DNA of 64,000 nt. It comes from [Empedobacter] haloabium (GTDB lineage: Bacteria > Pseudomonadota > Gammaproteobacteria > Burkholderiales > Burkholderiaceae_D). The position numbers and the translations under genes are program-made. This document shows positions 6,946 to 14,692 of the stretch, piece after piece. Position 1 is the first letter of the stretch. Each line of letters starts with the position of its first letter. The notes under the pieces are model-generated. The model did not search any database. It saw only the letters and a program-made list of their open reading frames with translations, and was not told the DNA's origin. The stretch is from assembly GCA_008011715.2 (NCBI GenBank), contig CP136508.1, forward strand, positions 1,426,001 to 1,490,000, in the 5' to 3' direction.

Positions 6946-7116
6946 TTACCTCGCGCGCTGCTCGTTCTGCTGTGCGATCTGAGTCTGCTGGTTCATTCGT
7001 TCGCGAAGAATGGCAACCACCTGGCCGTTCATGGACCGGTCGTTTCGCGCGGCGTCCTGCTCCAGCCAATCCCTGACGTCCGGCGGCAATCTCAGCTGAA
7101 ACTTGATCCCTTGCAT
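6946..7116 (-). CDS. Arc-type ribbon-helix-helix repressor (56 aa)
   Basis: The protein starts MQGIKFQLRLPPDVRDWLEQ and continues DRSMNGQVVAILRERM. This is the Arc/Mnt pattern: a short N-terminal beta strand (KFQLRLP), then two helices with the conserved 'RSMN' turn. GGAGG lies 8 bp before the ATG, which fixes the start; longer overlapping frames are spurious. It is transcribed divergently from the RHH gene at 7237, with three ATGGC-GCCAT operator copies between them, as in a phage immunity switch. It probably represses one or both divergent promoters. Confidence 0.82.
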   Translation of the reverse strand: MQGIKFQLRLPPDVRDWLEQDAARNDRSMNGQVVAILRERMNQQTQIAQQNEQRAR

Positions 7117-7151
7117 GATGCGGCTCCTCCGTGGTGATGTTCATCCATGAT

Positions 7152-7224
7152 ATGGCTCAAAGCCATCATCTGCAAGGCATTTTTATGGCTCAATGCCATC
7201 ATTTCGTAAATGGCTCAATGCCCT
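7152..7224. promoter_or_regulatory. Operator array between divergent RHH genes
   Basis: Three related sites lie in the 120-bp divergent intergenic region: ATGGCT-CAA-AGCCAT (7152-7166), ATGGCTCAATGCCAT (7185-7199) and a half-conserved ATGGCTCAATGCCC (from 7210). Spacing is 33 and 25 bp. A fourth perfect copy is at 6696-6710. The symmetry fits binding by RHH dimers. Confidence 0.75.
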
Positions 7225-7236
7225 TATGCTGTCTTT

Positions 7237-7491
7237 ATGGAAACGGAAAAGACGCCGCGCAACCCGCAAACAGCCGACAAGTACATCGTGCGGCTGCCCG
7301 ACGGCATGCGCGAGAAGATCAGCGAAATCGCCAAGAGCAACAAACGCAGTATGAACGCGGAGATTGTGTCCATGTTGCAACAAGCGATGGACGATCGGGC
7401 CAGCAGTGTGGCTGGGGCATCGCTCGACATCGACGCACTTGCCGAAGCGCTGGCATCGAAGCTTGCAGCCCGATTAAAGGACACACCATGA
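7237..7491 (+). CDS. Arc-type ribbon-helix-helix regulator (84 aa)
   Basis: Residues about 15-50 (DKYIVRLPDGMREKISEIAK, then NKRSMNAEIVSMLQQAM) form a second Arc-like ribbon-helix-helix domain, followed by a short helical C-terminal extension. The ATG at 7237 is chosen because it directly precedes the domain and follows the operator array; the Shine-Dalgarno is weak, so the message may be poorly translated or nearly leaderless. The gene overlaps the secreted-protein gene downstream by ATGA. Paired divergent RHH genes suggest an Arc/Mnt-like bistable control circuit. Confidence 0.75.
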   Translation: METEKTPRNPQTADKYIVRLPDGMREKISEIAKSNKRSMNAEIVSMLQQAMDDRASSVAGASLDIDALAEALASKLAARLKDTP

Positions 7492-7934
7492 ACCTGCTGC
7501 CAGCCGGCCTAGCTTTTGCGATTCTTTCCGGGTTCAGCGTTGCCGCGCCAGCCGCAGCGCTGAGCCAGGCGACCTACCTCGCTTGCATGGGAGCGCAGCC
7601 TTGGTGGGAAGGAAGTTGGGGAACGGCGGCGCGTGGGGTCAGCAACGACCAGGCGAAAACCACGATTAAGCTGAGTGCGGACAAAACGACCGCCACGGTC
7701 GTGCTCCCCAGCCTTGGGGAACAGGTCTTCGAAATCAAGGCCGACGAAGAGTCCTACCACGGCGGGAAGGAGATGAGTCAACGTGCATTAGACGGGGTGA
7801 TCAGCAGCGCCTACATCTCCATCAATCGGATTACCGGTAGCACGCGCATCGGCTTCAAAGTGACGAACTCTCCGGCAGACGGAGGCCGGTGGGCATTTTC
7901 AGGCTCATGCGAGCCAGCTAGCGCCAAATTCTAG
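7488..7934 (+). CDS. Secreted hypothetical protein (148 aa)
   Basis: The N terminus (MNLLPAGLAFAILSGFSVAA, then PAAA) is a typical signal peptide, followed by about 120 residues rich in beta-forming sequence with two cysteines (LACMG, SGSCEP) that could form a disulfide. It is co-transcribed with the RHH gene through an ATGA overlap. A secreted protein expressed with a regulator suggests a lysogenic-conversion factor, but no family is recognised. Confidence 0.6.
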   Translation: MNLLPAGLAFAILSGFSVAAPAAALSQATYLACMGAQPWWEGSWGTAARGVSNDQAKTTIKLSADKTTATVVLPSLGEQVFEIKADEESYHGGKEMSQRALDGVISSAYISINRITGSTRIGFKVTNSPADGGRWAFSGSCEPASAKF

Positions 7935-7955
7935 CGCGCCACATCGCTGACTGGC

Positions 7956-9200
7956 ATGGAGTTCGAGCGCGAATCGCTGTATCGGGACGTCTGGGCGCAG
8001 CCAATCGCAACGCTGGCGAAGCGGTTCGGCATTTCAGATAACGGCCTCCGGAAGGTTTGCATAGCACTGGCGATTCCGCTGCCAGCACGAGGTCACTGGG
8101 CGAAGGTCGCGGCGGGCCACTTACTTCCTACCCCTCCCTTGCCGCCCGCAACTGGGCCGACGCGCTTCATGAGCCGGTTGGCCGCTGCTAAGGTGGCGTC
8201 GCCGGCACGTGTTGATGACTGGCTGCTGGAGCGTCTTGCCTTCGAGGCACGTCCCGAAAATGCCATCATTGTGCCGACGGCTCTCGTGAAACCCCACCCC
8301 TTGGTGAAGGCTACCGCGACAGCCGTACGCGCGGAGATCGCACTGTTGCAGCGGGCCCGGGATCAGGTACCCGTTGTGCGCAAGCCTGGCGAGCCCTGGG
8401 TAATGCCCAGAAGACGCGATATAGCTTGGCTTGACTATGAACGGCGCGGGGTTATGGAGCTAAACGAGAGCCTGATTCCTATGCGTGTCTCGATCGAGTC
8501 GGCCGAACGGGCGCTGCTAATCTGGGATGCACTACTCAAGGCATGCACGGCGCGTAGCATGGTCATTGTGGCTGCTCCCCGCCAAGTAAAGATCAGCGAT
8601 GGCCAAGACGACGTTGGGTTGCGCATGTCGGAAAAGGTTGACCGAATTACCCGGCCAGCGCCGTGGGGTAGCGGCGAGGAGACCGCAAGGCGAAGCGCTA
8701 CCGGTACCCTACGATTGTTCGCTATCCATTTGGGCGAAGCCAAGTTCCAAGATACCCCCGAGCGCCCGCTTGAGCTGCAGCTAAACGACGTAATGGTGTG
8801 GGTCCACCGCTCGATCGCGTCGCAACGCGCCGGGCGCGCGTTAGCTGCCGAACGGCGGATGCATGAGGAAGCGGCTGCTCAGGTGCGGGAGCGAGAGCGC
8901 ACCGCTGCGGCGGAGGCGGCCCGAGTGCGCGAGGAGGAGGAGCGGCGACTGAAGGCTGAGCAGAATGCGATCGCCGAGCGGGAGCGCGTGCTGGTAGCGG
9001 AAGCGGGCGCCTGGCGCGATGCGATGGCAATCCGTGCGTACGCCGCGCATGTTGAAACTGCAGCGGTTAGTGGAGCTATCCTAACGCCGGTGCTCAGGCA
9101 ATGGCTAGCGTGGGCCGACTCAGTCGCCGCGCAACTGGACCCTACAAAGGAGCGCCTCGGGATGTCCGCAGGGGAGCGGCCGCCCGAAAGCGGCCTATAA
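7956..9200 (+). CDS. HTH-domain and coiled-coil hypothetical protein (414 aa)
   Basis: The N terminus (ESLYRDVWAQPIATLAKRFG, ISDNGLRKVC, IPLPARGHWAK) matches a widespread helix-turn-helix motif, 'Y-x-x-V-W-x-x-P-x-x-x-L-A-x-x-x-G-x-S-D', found in uncharacterised bacterial proteins. The middle is unassigned. Residues about 285-350 are Glu/Arg/Ala-rich and should form a long coiled coil. The ribosome-binding site is weak. It is transcribed towards the late genes and lies on the opposite strand from most of the prophage, so it may be accessory cargo. Function unknown. Confidence 0.65.
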   Translation: MEFERESLYRDVWAQPIATLAKRFGISDNGLRKVCIALAIPLPARGHWAKVAAGHLLPTPPLPPATGPTRFMSRLAAAKVASPARVDDWLLERLAFEARPENAIIVPTALVKPHPLVKATATAVRAEIALLQRARDQVPVVRKPGEPWVMPRRRDIAWLDYERRGVMELNESLIPMRVSIESAERALLIWDALLKACTARSMVIVAAPRQVKISDGQDDVGLRMSEKVDRITRPAPWGSGEETARRSATGTLRLFAIHLGEAKFQDTPERPLELQLNDVMVWVHRSIASQRAGRALAAERRMHEEAAAQVRERERTAAAEAARVREEEERRLKAEQNAIAERERVLVAEAGAWRDAMAIRAYAAHVETAAVSGAILTPVLRQWLAWADSVAAQLDPTKERLGMSAGERPPESGL

Positions 9201-9225
9201 TTGCTGGATCGACAACGGAGGACGC

Positions 9226-9303
9226 ATGCACTACGACCCGATTCAGCTGGGCTGGATGATCGCTATGGCCATCAACTACTGGCTCTGGTCACGGGAGAAA
9301 TAG
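9226..9303 (+). CDS. Membrane microprotein (25 aa)
   Basis: A GGAGG five bases before the ATG and a TATAAT at 9197-9202 support expression of this 25-residue peptide (start MHYDPIQLGWMIAMAINYWL). The peptide is one hydrophobic, tryptophan-rich membrane span with a charged tail. Its 3' end overlaps the 3' end of the convergent 736-aa gene by 15 bp. Possible roles include a small lysis, toxin or regulator peptide; nothing in the sequence decides between them. Confidence 0.5.
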   Translation: MHYDPIQLGWMIAMAINYWLWSREK

Positions 9304-11499
9304 CCCAGCCTCTCGCTGCCGGCGCCGCTCCTCCGTCTCGGTGCCCAGAAGCGCCGCCGGCGGCAACAGGGGAACCTGGCCCCGCGAGCCTGGCAGCATC
9401 GGCGGCGGCTTCATCAGCAGCGCGCGCGGCACGTTGAACGCTCGGCTGGCCTGCTGCCCGACCAGGATTTCATTCACAGACGGCTGCACCAGCGCTGCAT
9501 ACCCGGGGATTTTCGGCAGCATGCTGACCCCGGCATTCAGCAGCCGCTCCGCCGTCACAGCAAACGCCCCGCGCGTGTTCGAGTTGTTCACGGCGCTACC
9601 GGCTGGCTGTACCTGCTCGTACCGGGCCACGCGCCCGATTGCCTTGATCTGGGCGATTTCGGCCGGCTCGAAGAACAGGCGCAGCTTTCTGTCCCCGATC
9701 GCGTTCAGCGCCTTGTTGTAGCCGGCCTGGCTGAAGTTCGCGCCCTCGTCAGCGGCGCCGTTCAGCGCCTTGCTTTTCAGGTGCCCCAGGATCTGCTCGC
9801 GCACGGCCGTCATCGCTTCCGGGCTGGCCTTGATCGAGCTCTTCAGCTTGGCGACGTCCATCACGTTCGCCTTGCCGCCCTGGCCAAGGATGAAGCGCTG
9901 TACGAACTGGTCGGGCTCGATGCCGTCGCGCACAGCCTGCAGCGCCGGCGTGCTCTCGACGATCTGCATCCAGCTGCGGTTCATCGCGCGGGCCTTGTTG
10001 AATGCGTCGATCGCCTCCCGCCCGACGTTCCCCGTCTGCGCGCCGGCCACCGCCCCCGGCACCGTCAGCTGCTGCCCACCGAATGCCTGCGCCGGCGGCG
10101 CCTGCTGGAGCAGTGGCGTATCGTCCAGCGCCTGGCGCACAAGGCCCAGGGCGTGCCGGGCGTTGCCGTCGGTGCTGCTGCGCTGGATGCGGCCGAGCCC
10201 GGTCTTGAACTGTTCCGCGATGTCCACCGTCAGCGGTGTCTCCCCGGTTGCAAACGCGTTGAGCTTGTTTCGGATGTCGGGCGTCAGGAAGCTCTCGACG
10301 TTCGCGTCGTTCAGCAGGTCGCCGGCGCGCTGCGTGAAGGCGTGCGGATCGAGCGCGGCGCTACGGCCGGCCGAATCGCGTGCCCGGTCGTACAAGCTGC
10401 CGATGACCTGCTGCGCCCTGGCGTTGCGGTCGGCCAGCGCGCCCATGATGCGCTGCGCGCCGTCGTACGCATCCGGAGCGGCAACGGCGCCCAGGTCGTC
10501 CAGCCCCGCCGTGAGGGCGCGGTTGTTCTGGTGCTCGACCTGCGCCAGCTCCTGGGCGGCCCGGTCCTTCAGGTTGGCGCCGACCTTGGCCAGGTTCTTC
10601 TGTCGCGTGAAGATGCCCGGATCGTCCGCAAGCCCGGCCGCCGTCGGCCTGGCTCCGGTCAGGCGGTAGTCGACGAGCCGGCGCACGGCCAGCGGCGAGG
10701 CCTGGCCACCACCGCGGACCACTTCCGCTACATCGGCGCGGATGCGCTGGGCAACACCGGCCGGTAAGTCGTCCAGCTGCATGCCGGCGCTTTCCAGCGC
10801 GCTGTTGATGGTGCTGTCGATGCGGCCCGGATCGATCTGCGGCCCGCGCCCTGCGACACGTGCGGCGGCCTGGCCCACCCGTCCTGCGGCTCCCAGCGCG
10901 AACGGTGCACCGACACCCGCCACGATCGAAGCCAGCATCTGCTCCCCCGGGGTGCCTCCGGCTTCGCGCGTGTATCCGCCGGCAGCGCCTGCTGCAGCCG
11001 CGCCGGTGAGCTGCTTTGCCGGGCTGGCCGCCAGCGCCCGCCCGACTCCCGCGGTGATCCCGGTGCTGCGGCTGGCCAGCGACGCCCCCAGCCCGATCGG
11101 CAGCACGCCGCCGGCTACCGTGCTGGCGATGTCGCCAACGATGCGCTCGCCGGCCGTCTGCGGCTTGGGCAGGCCCACCAGGTCCGCCAGGGCAACGCCG
11201 GTGTCGGCGCGCGGTGCGTTGCCGAAGATTGGGCTGGCCAACGTGCGCAGCGGGTTGCCGATGATGGTGTCGAACGTCCTTCCGAGGCCCTCGATCGTGT
11301 GCCGCGCAGTCAGACCGCCTTGGCGTGGCAGGTCTGCGATCAGGTCGCCCACCCCTTGCGGCCTGGCCGTCGCCACCGACGCCGCACCGGCGACCGATCC
11401 GGAGAATTTCTGCGCCATCTGGTCGTACTTGTCGGGTGCGTCGCCAGCGTCGGCCGCCGAGCCCCCGAACTTTGCTGCGAGCTTGTCGTAATCCGGCAT
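9289..11499 (-). CDS. Phage internal-virion / DNA-ejection-like protein (736 aa)
   Basis: A large Ala/Gly-rich protein without enzymatic motifs. The N terminus has a repeated short module (YDKLAAKFGGS and YDQMAQKFSGS), a pattern seen in ejection proteins of podovirus-like phages. It also has Gly/Ala-rich, potentially membrane-active stretches at about residues 130-220 and long helical regions. The start at 11499 overlaps the upstream stop (TGATG); a GTG one codon earlier is an alternative. It follows a similar large gene, as ejection-protein genes usually do at the end of the late operon. Assignment is by composition and position, not by a catalytic signature. Confidence 0.6.
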   Translation of the reverse strand: MPDYDKLAAKFGGSAADAGDAPDKYDQMAQKFSGSVAGAASVATARPQGVGDLIADLPRQGGLTARHTIEGLGRTFDTIIGNPLRTLASPIFGNAPRADTGVALADLVGLPKPQTAGERIVGDIASTVAGGVLPIGLGASLASRSTGITAGVGRALAASPAKQLTGAAAAGAAGGYTREAGGTPGEQMLASIVAGVGAPFALGAAGRVGQAAARVAGRGPQIDPGRIDSTINSALESAGMQLDDLPAGVAQRIRADVAEVVRGGGQASPLAVRRLVDYRLTGARPTAAGLADDPGIFTRQKNLAKVGANLKDRAAQELAQVEHQNNRALTAGLDDLGAVAAPDAYDGAQRIMGALADRNARAQQVIGSLYDRARDSAGRSAALDPHAFTQRAGDLLNDANVESFLTPDIRNKLNAFATGETPLTVDIAEQFKTGLGRIQRSSTDGNARHALGLVRQALDDTPLLQQAPPAQAFGGQQLTVPGAVAGAQTGNVGREAIDAFNKARAMNRSWMQIVESTPALQAVRDGIEPDQFVQRFILGQGGKANVMDVAKLKSSIKASPEAMTAVREQILGHLKSKALNGAADEGANFSQAGYNKALNAIGDRKLRLFFEPAEIAQIKAIGRVARYEQVQPAGSAVNNSNTRGAFAVTAERLLNAGVSMLPKIPGYAALVQPSVNEILVGQQASRAFNVPRALLMKPPPMLPGSRGQVPLLPPAALLGTETEERRRQREAGLFLP

Positions 11500-13364
11500 C
11501 ACTTGATCCCCGTGCTGAGTTTGAAATTGTTCATCGCTTTGCGATCGGGGAAGGTGTACGTCTTCCCGTTCGGCGCGGTCACCGTGAACTGCTCGGCAGC
11601 CATCGGGTTCGGCACTGTCGGCGTGTCGTGGCTGCCGCCGCGGCCGTTGATCTGGCTGCGCAGGTTGTTGCGTACGTTCTGCGGCGCGCGCTGGGCTGCT
11701 GCGATTTCCTGCTGCATCTGGCTGACGGTTGCCTCATAGGCTGTCTGGCTCTTCGCCGTGCTCAGGATCTCGCGTGCGTGCTGCATGTCGCTGACGGTGG
11801 CCTTGCCGCCGCGCGCCATGGCGCCAGCGTAGGCGGTCGCCAGGCCAATATTGGCCGTCGCGAACTGGCTCATCGCCGGGTCGTTCGTCTGCGTGTCAAA
11901 CATGACGTCTGCCTTACCGAACGGCAGCAGCCCGGAGCGTGCCACGTTGCGGCTCGCCTGGATCGCCAGGGGCGCCAGTTCGGCGGCTTCGGATGCGGCG
12001 TTCTCGATACGAGCGCTGATCGTGCCGGACGTGCGCAAGCCGGCCTTCTGGCCCTGATAGTCGGCGTTGATCGAGGCCAGGTCACCGCCGGTCAGGCCCT
12101 TCTCGACGGCTTTCTGCGCCACACGCGCGCGCAATTTGATCAGATTGGCAGCCCCCTGCGCGCCGCGCCCGAAGTTCTGGTACACGCTCGTGTCACCGCT
12201 CAGCGCCTGGTCGGCCAGCACGTCGAGGGTCGCGTTGTCGATCGACTGTTCACCGCCCGAACCCATGCCAGCTGCAGCGCGCGCCGCGAAGCGCCGATCA
12301 ACAGCGCGAGAGTCGGGCGTCTGCCTTTTCTGGAACAGGCGCCCCGGCTGCGCCGTGTTTTTGTCGTACAGCTCATAGGCATCGCCCAGGTCTAAGCTGG
12401 CAATGTCAGGCTTGGCCCCGTACTGGCTGACTTCCTCGCGCCCATCTTTGTACGTGATCACGCGAACTGGCTTGCCCTCATGCGTGGCGATGTCAATCCG
12501 GTCTACCTGCGGCTGAAACTTGGCCACGTCTGCATAAATCTTGGCGGCCGATGCGTGGTCGCCCTCACTCGCGTAGATGTCCGCCCGCGCGAGCATTCGC
12601 TGCACGGCCTGCTGCGTCGCATTCTGGCGTGGCACCGCTCCGCCCTGCTGAATCGTCGGCGGCAGGAATGGTAGCTGCTGGCCCGCTGGCGCGGCGCCGT
12701 CATCCTGGCGCTTCGGCAGTCCGGGCAAGCCGGGCAATCCTGCCAGCAGCGCCGTCGTCGATGGGAATTGCGCACCATCGTCGGCGGCAAAAATCGAAGC
12801 CGGGCCGGGCGGCGCGCCTGCCGCCATCGGCTGCGGTGCACTGCCGAATACGCGCTGCGCAGCTTGATCGGCGCTCATCCCCTGTCGGGACAAGGCCATG
12901 ATTTGATTCAGCCGTACAGGGTCGTAGCCGCTCATGCCGGCGGCGCTGGCGGCCGAGAAAGCCGCCTGGGCTTCACCATGGCTGTAGGGCGTGCCGTTGT
13001 AGGAGGTGTCGAGGCCGCCAGCGCCGGCTGCTTGCGGCGCGTTGTCGCGGAGCTTAGGCACCCCGTCCAAATTCTGGAGGCGTTCGAGAATGCGCGTATT
13101 TCGCGCATGCTCGCCTTCGGCATCCTGCAACTTCAGACCGTACAGCTTGAACTGCATATCCTGCATCTGCTTCTGCCGCTGCTGGTCAAGGTAATCGTCT
13201 CGGCCTTGCTGGAAGGCCTGCGCGCCCAGGCCGAGCGCTTGCATGGTGTTGACCGGCAGGCGCGATGGACCCGATGCCTGCATCATCTTCGTGCCCATGG
13301 CCAGCAGCCCAGCGCTCACTTCGGGGCTGGCATTGCCGGAAAGGATATCCGCGAGCAGTCCCAT
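11499..13364 (-). CDS. Phage internal-virion / structural protein (621 aa)
   Basis: GGAGGG precedes the ATG by 8 bp. The N terminus (MGLLADILSGNASPEVSAGL...) is followed by a long Gln/Arg-rich helix (FQQGRDDYLDQQRQKQMQDM). Extended low-complexity and helical regions then continue to the C terminus, which ends with 'TVTAPNGKTYTFPDRKAMNN', a small beta domain common at the ends of phage virion proteins. It is coupled to the 736-aa gene. This architecture is typical of podoviral internal or ejection proteins. No terminase, portal or capsid gene is nearby, which is unusual. Confidence 0.6.
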   Translation of the reverse strand: MGLLADILSGNASPEVSAGLLAMGTKMMQASGPSRLPVNTMQALGLGAQAFQQGRDDYLDQQRQKQMQDMQFKLYGLKLQDAEGEHARNTRILERLQNLDGVPKLRDNAPQAAGAGGLDTSYNGTPYSHGEAQAAFSAASAAGMSGYDPVRLNQIMALSRQGMSADQAAQRVFGSAPQPMAAGAPPGPASIFAADDGAQFPSTTALLAGLPGLPGLPKRQDDGAAPAGQQLPFLPPTIQQGGAVPRQNATQQAVQRMLARADIYASEGDHASAAKIYADVAKFQPQVDRIDIATHEGKPVRVITYKDGREEVSQYGAKPDIASLDLGDAYELYDKNTAQPGRLFQKRQTPDSRAVDRRFAARAAAGMGSGGEQSIDNATLDVLADQALSGDTSVYQNFGRGAQGAANLIKLRARVAQKAVEKGLTGGDLASINADYQGQKAGLRTSGTISARIENAASEAAELAPLAIQASRNVARSGLLPFGKADVMFDTQTNDPAMSQFATANIGLATAYAGAMARGGKATVSDMQHAREILSTAKSQTAYEATVSQMQQEIAAAQRAPQNVRNNLRSQINGRGGSHDTPTVPNPMAAEQFTVTAPNGKTYTFPDRKAMNNFKLSTGIK

Positions 13365-13366
13365 GA

Positions 13367-13717
13367 TCAGCCCTCCGCCACATCGAGCAAGGGGGACATC
13401 GAGCTGTTGATGTCGCTGGTCGTGACCATCTCCGCAAAGGCCGCCAGCTTGGCATCAGCCACGCCCGGATCTTCCCGATCGAGCAACGTCACCAGCTTTT
13501 CGCCCAGCATGGTGCCGATCTCGTACAGCGAAATGTAGGCGTCGGCGCGCTTCAGCTCGCTATCGGTGGCGGGGCGAATCGTGACCTCCTCGCCGCGGCG
13601 GATTGCGTCGACGATATCGAGGAGCGTCAACCACTCGTGCCCAGGGTCAGCGCAGAAGTGGCCGATCACGTTCGGGGCGCGGTCGTTGAGCTCCTCAGGG
13701 AAGAATACAGCGCGCAT
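13367..13717 (-). CDS. Hypothetical phage protein (116 aa)
   Basis: The start at 13717 (MRAVFFPEELNDRAPNVIGH) has AAGGAA upstream; a 215-aa extension of the frame is unsupported. The acidic, helical product has no recognised domain. It ends three bases before the start of the 621-aa virion gene and probably belongs to the same late transcript. Confidence 0.6.
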   Translation of the reverse strand: MRAVFFPEELNDRAPNVIGHFCADPGHEWLTLLDIVDAIRRGEEVTIRPATDSELKRADAYISLYEIGTMLGEKLVTLLDREDPGVADAKLAAFAEMVTTSDINSSMSPLLDVAEG

Positions 13718-13764
13718 GGGTCGTTCCTTTCGATGTAGTGGAACTGCCATTACACCGGAACGGA

Positions 13765-13791
13765 GTCCCAAAATCAGCGCTGTTTTGGGAC
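13765..13791. terminator. Stem-loop at the end of the 94-aa gene
   Basis: GTCCCAAAA (13765-13773) and TTTTGGGAC (13783-13791) form a perfect 9-bp stem around a 9-base loop that includes the stop codon of the 94-aa gene. There is no U-tract on the minus strand, so it may be a weak terminator, an RNA-processing site or an mRNA-stability element within the late operon. Confidence 0.4.
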
Positions 13792-14058
13792 GATTTGCAG
13801 CGCGGCCGCAATGTCGCGGTACGCTTGCGATTCCCCGACCTGGTAGCGACACATCAGCCGGTCGCGGATCTCGGCCCGGGCCCGGCCATCGCGCAGCAGC
13901 TGGTGCGCAAACTCGATGCGCTGAGCCTGCACCGGCGCCAGCAGCCCATGCCGAGCGCCGACAGCCTCGATCAGCTGGCGAAATTCTGCTATTGCTTCCG
14001 GCGGCGCGTCGCATTCGCCCAGGCCGGCGAGCAGGTCGGCCAGGACGTCAGCGCGCAT
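13774..14058 (-). CDS. Hypothetical phage protein with possible HTH (94 aa)
   Basis: GAGGGG lies six bases before the ATG. The C-terminal half (AQRIEFAHQLLRDGRARAEI, then RDRLMCRYQVGESQAYRDI) reads as a helix-turn-helix of the kind seen in phage proteins encoded next to small terminase genes. The first 45 residues are helical and Leu/Ala-rich. It overlaps the preceding small frame by 11 bp. A DNA-binding or packaging-related role is an inference. Confidence 0.55.
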   Translation of the reverse strand: MRADVLADLLAGLGECDAPPEAIAEFRQLIEAVGARHGLLAPVQAQRIEFAHQLLRDGRARAEIRDRLMCRYQVGESQAYRDIAAALQIVPKQR

Positions 14059-14236
14059 CGGCAGCCCCTCGCGTGCGCATGCGCGCGATGTCGGACATAA
14101 ATGCCGCGCCGGTCGCCTCGCGCGAGCGCGCGTACTGTTCGCAAAAGTCCCCCTTGCGTGCGTGCGCGTACCTGGTGCGGAAACAGCGCCGCCTCGCGCG
14201 CGTGCGCGATGTCGGAAGAAAATGCCGACCCGGCAT
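14048..14236 (-). CDS. Terminase-small-subunit-like remnant (62 aa)
   Basis: The frame starts at an ATG overlapping the stop of the Q-like gene (TGATG). It carries FCEQYARSREATGAAFMSDI, which resembles the 'F-x-x-Q-Y-A-R-A-R-E' segment common in phage small terminase subunits, plus a degenerate second copy (RTRYAHARKG). It is much shorter than a complete small terminase, lacks the N-terminal HTH, and lies in a GC-alternating repeat zone. It is best read as a relic or a truncated gene; chance coding in repetitive DNA is not excluded. Confidence 0.4.
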   Translation of the reverse strand: MPGRHFLPTSRTRARRRCFRTRYAHARKGDFCEQYARSREATGAAFMSDIARMRTRGAADAR

Positions 14237-14275
14237 CAGGCCGCCCCGTGCGCGTACGCGCGCGTACTGGTCCGA
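14071..14275. repeat. Degenerate CG-alternating repeats
   Basis: Blocks rich in CGCGCG and GTACGCGC recur at 14071-14094, 14121-14140, 14159-14180, 14193-14217 and 14249-14275. The last contains the perfect palindrome GTACGCGCGCGTAC (14254-14267). An inverted relative lies at 14693-14723 on the other side of the Q-like gene. Alternating purine-pyrimidine tracts of this kind can form Z-DNA and promote rearrangement. Confidence 0.55.
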
Positions 14276-14658
14276 GATGGCGAGCCCTCATCGGCCTGCA
14301 GCGCCAGAACCTGGCCCAGTTCGGCCTCAGCTTTGGCCAGCTCGATATCGTAGATGCTGGTCGGCCGCGGCTTGAGGCCGAGGCATCGGCAAGTCAGCTC
14401 CGGCCGGGCGTCTTGAATGTAGTGCCACCGCAGCAGCTCGCGGCGCAGCGGCTGCAGGCGCTTCCATGCGCGCTCCACCAGGGCTGCATCCGCGCTGTCG
14501 ATTCGATCACCGAACCCGGACAGCGAACCGGCCTCACCCTGCGCGGCGATGCGCATGCGGTCGCAGATGTAGCCCGTCATGGTCCCGTTGCCGCGCCTGG
14601 TACCCCCGCATGCCCAGCGTGCCCAGTTGATGATTCGGTCTTTCGTGGTCTGTTTCAT
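14236..14658 (-). CDS. Q-like phage antitermination protein
   Basis: A 140-aa protein starting MKQTTKDRIINWARWACGG, with the 'I-N-W-A-R-W' start, a central 'IDSADAALVERAW... L-R-R-E-L-L-R-W-H-Y' region and a C-terminal 'KAEAEL' helix typical of lambda Q-type and related phage antiterminators. GAGAG precedes the ATG. In phages Q lets polymerase read through terminators into the late genes; here the late genes follow directly downstream. CG-alternating inverted repeats flank the gene. An alternative is another member of the same superfamily of sigma-like phage regulators. Confidence 0.7.
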   Translation of the reverse strand: MKQTTKDRIINWARWACGGTRRGNGTMTGYICDRMRIAAQGEAGSLSGFGDRIDSADAALVERAWKRLQPLRRELLRWHYIQDARPELTCRCLGLKPRPTSIYDIELAKAEAELGQVLALQADEGSPSRTSTRAYAHGAA

Positions 14659-14692
14659 GGACTCTCTTTCGTTGTTATTCTGATATTTCGTT

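Noticed and set aside
9770..10767. Overlapping plus-strand frames opposite the 736-aa virion gene
   Set aside because: Composition-driven shadows; the minus-strand frame is coupled to its neighbour and has phage-like features.
13367..14014. 215-aa version of the hypothetical phage gene
   Set aside because: The extra N-terminal 99 residues are Arg/Ala-rich noise; AAGGAA supports the start at 13717.
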